A stretch of 64,000 bases of DNA from Seriola aureovittata. Taxonomy: Eukaryota; Chordata; Actinopteri; Carangiformes; Carangidae. The notes under the pieces were generated by a model. The model was given only the letters and a program-made list of their open reading frames with translations. It did no database searches and was not told the DNA's origin. A program made the translations under genes and the position numbers. This document shows, in pieces, positions 59,887 through 64,000 of the stretch. Position 1 is the first letter of the stretch. Each line of letters opens with the position of its first letter. The stretch is taken from contig NC_079381.1 of the NCBI RefSeq assembly GCF_021018895.1, forward strand, positions 15,706,501 through 15,770,500. Direction: 5' to 3'.

Positions 59887-61714
59887 ATAAACACAAACTG
59901 ACATCCAGTCCTATCTCACACCCTGGGTTTCTAACCCATCTCAATTTTAACTGCCTGTATCGGCACACCCTTCACTGGGGGGGGCTCTTGTTAGCATTGA
60001 CCTTTCTCTCCCTGCATGCTTGTTAAAATCAACAGACCTTAGATCAGTGCACTTTATGATGCAATAACACAAAAGGACTGTTAGCCTAAACCTGTTTTGG
60101 AATCATGACTAACTTTTTGACAATTGCCATTCTAGTGTAAAATGTGCAAAAAATACATCTCGGGTCATTTTTTCATATTAATCATAGAAACGCAGAATCA
60201 CCATATTCCATCTAGACTATGTCACATGGATCGATATGTTTCTGCAGTCTGGATCGCCACAAATCAATTATATAGTAAAATTCTTGGAGTGTGTGTGTGA
60301 GTATGTAGATGGGATATGGCAGCAGGGGCTGTATTGATCTGATCCAGTATGTGGTAACTATATCATGTTTCCACTTATTTGATGTAATGGTAGTGTATGG
60401 ATCCTTAATTGACAAGGGGGTATACATCAGGAGTGTGAGACTTAAAAAAAAGTGACAGCTCTGACACCAAATTCCCATAGGTGGCCTGTACCAAGATTAT
60501 AAGTGCTCATTGTCACTTCTTAACCATGCCATGCCACATTTTCTTGCTCAGCTCCTTCTCTCCTGCTATACTTGAGGATGGCATGTTGACACCTAAAAGA
60601 ATGACACCCATAGCACACACTGAACATGCCATAGGCAGAAGTAGTAGTCAAAATACAGTAACCAATGTGCTTAAGTTAGTATTAGCTCACTTACTGGAAA
60701 AGGCAGTTTGGTAATAAAAAAAATTTTTGGTTTTTGGTGGTTGCATCATTTTAAGTTGTAACCACAGAAAACAAAAGGGCCTACCCTCTCTTTGCAACTC
60801 TGCAGTTCTAAATGAGCTACACAGGTGTCATGTTTTTCATCCAAAATGTAGAATATCCCCAGAAGGTGACAAGTTTGCAGCCCTGGGTGGACCTCTCATA
60901 GTAGTTATCTGCTCTGTGTAAAGCTGAGATCAAACTTGATCACATCATGTTACATGGGCCCAGCACCAAGCATGTATTAGTATGATCGTAATGTCACAGG
61001 AAAATCAGGAAAAGTGCAGCATATCTTCATCATGTGGATGTTTGAGGTTAAAATTTACCTGCACCACTTCATCTAACCAGTTTACTTGTCTTGTTTTTTT
61101 TTTCAATTTGAAACTGTTCTGCCAACAAACAAAACACAAAAACATTAGGAAATAAATGTGAAGGATGTAGCAGCTGGTGAGTAATCCAGGTCCACAGGCT
61201 TCACAGCTAAAAGACCTGCAGCTCTTTGGTGGTGAAAGGTATTGACACACGCTGCAGAAAGCATTAGGTTTGCCTGACCTGAAATTACTTACTTACTATA
61301 TTACCACAGTTCAGTTTTAAAGAACTGCATAAGCTTTAGCCAAGGACAGTAAAAGACAAACCATAAAAGTAATGAAAGAGTTGAGAGAGTTTACTCAAAA
61401 ACAAAATGGCATGTGCTTGTACTGAACTCGTCTTTTATAGTCATTCAGAAAAGCCTCGAGTTTAACCTGTTTTTCATTGTACAGTGAGTTCATTTCATTC
61501 TACCAGCACCCTTTTTTTTGCAGCAATCTATTCTCTCTCTATGCCTCTCTCTCTCTCTCCACAATATCAACTGAAATAAATTGCACATCTTTTCCAAACA
61601 GAGCAATTTCTCCACCATCTGTTCACCAAAGTAAATCAGGGCTTGTTGATGTAAACCTCCTCCTTTCCTCAAACTCCCCCCAGTGAGGACTGAACAGGCC
61701 TAATCCCCCAGTCT

Positions 61715-61850
61715 CCCCTGCCCTCTAAATCATCCCTGCATATTAATGGCGCTGTGCATCACTACCAGATAGAAATAAGTCTATATGCAAAATATGCAAA
61801 ACCGAGGCCTTGATCTGGTTGCAGGCTCATGATGAAGAGGAAGACAAGAA
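61715..61850. promoter_or_regulatory. candidate regulatory tract with tandem octamer-like sites
   Basis: ATATGCAAAATATGCAAA (61783-61800) is two POU-type ATATGCAAA words head to tail, close to CATATTAATGGCGCTGTGC. Non-repetitive. POU factors such as Pou1f1 act with Lhx3 in pituitary, but binding here is inference. Confidence 0.35.
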
Positions 61851-63259
61851 ACGTACACAGATTTTTAAACAGCTGTGTGCACTGGCAAACTGGCAGTAAA
61901 GTGAAGTAAAAAAAAAAAAAAAGACTAACTATCCTGAGTAAAAATATTTTGTCATGGAATACCTTTTTACTTTAATTCCCTAATTCAGACACTCTAAAAC
62001 CTTAGTGAGTGTGTTTGGGTATGTGAGCGCACAAAGTCTGCATTTAATCATGCTTTTTGTGCCAGTGCAATTGTTTCAATTTAAGAAACCAGATGTCATA
62101 TTTTGACTTTCACTATCCCTCTTGGTTTCCAGTTATACCGTACCTCTGACAGCGGCCTCACTTCTGCTGGTGTCTCAATGCACTCCCCAGGTCACAGTCC
62201 ACCCCAAACACCCCGTCTTCCATTCCTAGGTCCAAGCTTCACAACCATCTCATCTGCCCTTACAGATGTTTCCACATCAGTCAATAATCCAGCCTAGCCC
62301 CCTTATGCCAAGGATTAACACTAGCCAGGCCCAATCCAGCCACATGGGCCTGGGGACAGGAAAGACAGACAAGACAGGCCTGCATCAGAACTGTTCTGTG
62401 TTTTATTCAACCATTTGTATTCTTTAGGAAAATTTTTCAGACAAAAATTAATTTTGCATTATTGAAATATAAATCATGGAAAACATGACCATATTCTACA
62501 ACTGTAGCATTTTTACCAAAGGTTAATTCCTCTCAAAGTAATACAGAAACCACTACTGACACATGTGAACGTGCCTTTTCAGGATGTTTCACAAAGCTGT
62601 TCAAAACCGTGACAGTCGTGTAAAACAATCTCCAAAACTTTGCGATACGATAGTTTAAAGTAGCACATGACCAGATGAATACTTGGGACCTTTGCCGCAA
62701 CAGAAGCAGGTTTTAATGACAACAGATGGCTTGACAGGATTATGAAACACACGCACAGTCTCACGCATTTAACAGGAACACATGCGCAAGAGATGATGAA
62801 TCCGTAAGAAAAACCACTGAAGAGGACTGAAAGTGTATGAACGGGCTTGGGGCTATTTCCTTCATAATTCAACTTTATATAGCAAAGAAACTTGGAAGCC
62901 ACTGTCTGACCCGACTGCTTGCATCATGTTTTATTTTAATTAGTGTAATTGGGTACTTAATTTGCTCACTGAGGCTTGGCATCCTCTACACACCTAACTG
63001 TCTTGGAAGTGGATCAGTGTTAGGCCCTTTTGTCATCTTTTAATTTTATTTATTTAACTTATTAAAAGAAAAAAAAAAAAGTTGTATATGAATTATTTCC
63101 TCAATAGAAAAACACGCTCAGACTGACAAACTGGAAACAGCATGCACTACATTCCTGAGGAACAAAAAGTGTGCAGAAGATCCTATTATTGAAATGATAC
63201 TAATACATGAAAGCAGGTACACATATATTTTCATATATGTGGCTAAAGTTTTGTCTGAC

Positions 63260-63450
63260 AGGCCTAATGAATCTTTCTGTAGGAGAACCATTGAGCAGCT
63301 TTATAACGCAGCACAGCACAAACATGGCTTTGATTAAACTTTCACTAATTAAAGTCTCCCTCATCTTATTAGCCCGAATAATTGATTTAATTTGTCTTAG
63401 CTCAACTATTGGCTGTGACCTCTACTTAGTTAATGAATTAATTGATTTAG
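63260..63450. promoter_or_regulatory. candidate regulatory tract, dense homeodomain cores
   Basis: GCTTTGATTAAAC (LEF/TCF-like plus ATTA), CACTAATTAAAGTC, GAATAATTGATTTAATTTG and GTTAATGAATTAATTGATTTAG lie within 120 bases. Five or more TAAT/ATTA cores in non-repetitive DNA suggest a developmental enhancer. Confidence 0.4.
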
Positions 63451-64000
63451 CCCAGTGTATTTGAAGGAGTCAAAGAGGATTTTGACATGTTGCCCCTTTA
63501 ATCTTGCTTACTCTAGACACTCTTTGGGTCATGATGGCAATGTATTGGCAAAGGTTTTGGGGGGCGGGAAGTGAAGCTTTAGCTGTGGATTGCAATTGCC
63601 ACTCCACAACTCTACAAATACAGAGTCTATTTGTCCTTCTGCAGTTTGTCAGTGACTGAAGAAATAGCCTTGGCAATGACATTTTAAAAGTGCCATTCTT
63701 CAGTTACTTTGAAACTTGGAAAGAAACTTGAAACCAACACAGAATATACTTACTACTAATACTTTCCCTGGCCAACCTCCACCTTCGGGGAGATGAGGCA
63801 ATACTCTAAAGGTCTTCATGTTTTGGAAGAGAAAAATATGAGTCAATAATATAGCCATAATGCATGATTAGAACCAGTATATATCCTTTACAAGGGCACT
63901 TGGACGCCTAAATCACTAGCTTCCACTTTACTGACATCGTTTTTCTTAGTAATGGTACGAGACAGAGGAGCTTCCTCAGCTTGGATGCAGTTATTAACCA

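Larger units (their letters stand above)
58592..64000. other. distal intergenic DNA, no gene recognised
   Basis: Contains the CA array at 59808-59886, an A tract (61909-61922) and candidate regulatory tracts listed separately. The open frame 62103-62297 (Ser/Pro-rich, preceded by a good CTTGGTTTCCAG acceptor-like site and ended by TAG) is the only segment here that could be mistaken for an exon; it matches no family I know. Confidence 0.45.

Noticed and set aside
1..64000. CRISPR array, operon or phage element
   Set aside because: No spaced direct repeats of CRISPR type; gene structure, introns and repeats are vertebrate.

Overview
This window is vertebrate nuclear DNA, almost certainly from a ray-finned fish and most likely a percomorph teleost. 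The evidence is split exons with GT-AG introns, many long (CA)n/(GT)n microsatellites, and several degraded dispersed repeats that I recognise from teleost genomes (hAT-type MITEs, long-inverted-repeat elements and a fish-specific interspersed repeat). There is no bacterial, plasmid or phage organisation.

The only protein-coding gene I can support is lhx3, a LIM-homeodomain transcription factor of pituitary and motor-neuron development, on the plus strand. It has two alternative first exons (1a coding at 22642-22711, 1b coding at 25381-25477). Both end in the same phase and both splice to a shared exon 2 (27955-28126, LIM1). Exon 3 (28258-28460) carries LIM2, exons 4 and 5 (30286-30437 and 31671-31842) carry the homeodomain, and exon 6 (33214-33647) carries the C-terminal domain. 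Every junction keeps frame. The predicted proteins are 400 aa (a) and 409 aa (b). A 3' UTR of about 0.87 kb ends near AATAAA at 34493-34498.

The 22.6 kb upstream and 29.5 kb downstream of lhx3 hold no convincing coding exon. The other open frames are short and lack family motifs; several simply read through GT/CA repeats. These flanks hold simple repeats, dispersed mobile-element relics, and a number of non-repetitive tracts rich in homeodomain, POU and nuclear-receptor-like motifs. Those tracts look like candidate conserved cis-regulatory elements, as expected around a developmental regulator, but conservation cannot be tested from one sequence.

No novel multi-gene system is visible. The observations most worth checking are: the two-promoter structure of lhx3, with a hAT-like relic about 335 bp upstream of the 1b start codon and a short overlapping uORF; an unusual acceptor in the 131-bp intron 2; a perfect 22-bp hairpin with a 5-nt loop at 17155-17203; a very strong G-quadruplex candidate at 15907-15941; a 24-C run in intron 1; a tandem octamer-like site; and a DR4-like nuclear receptor element.
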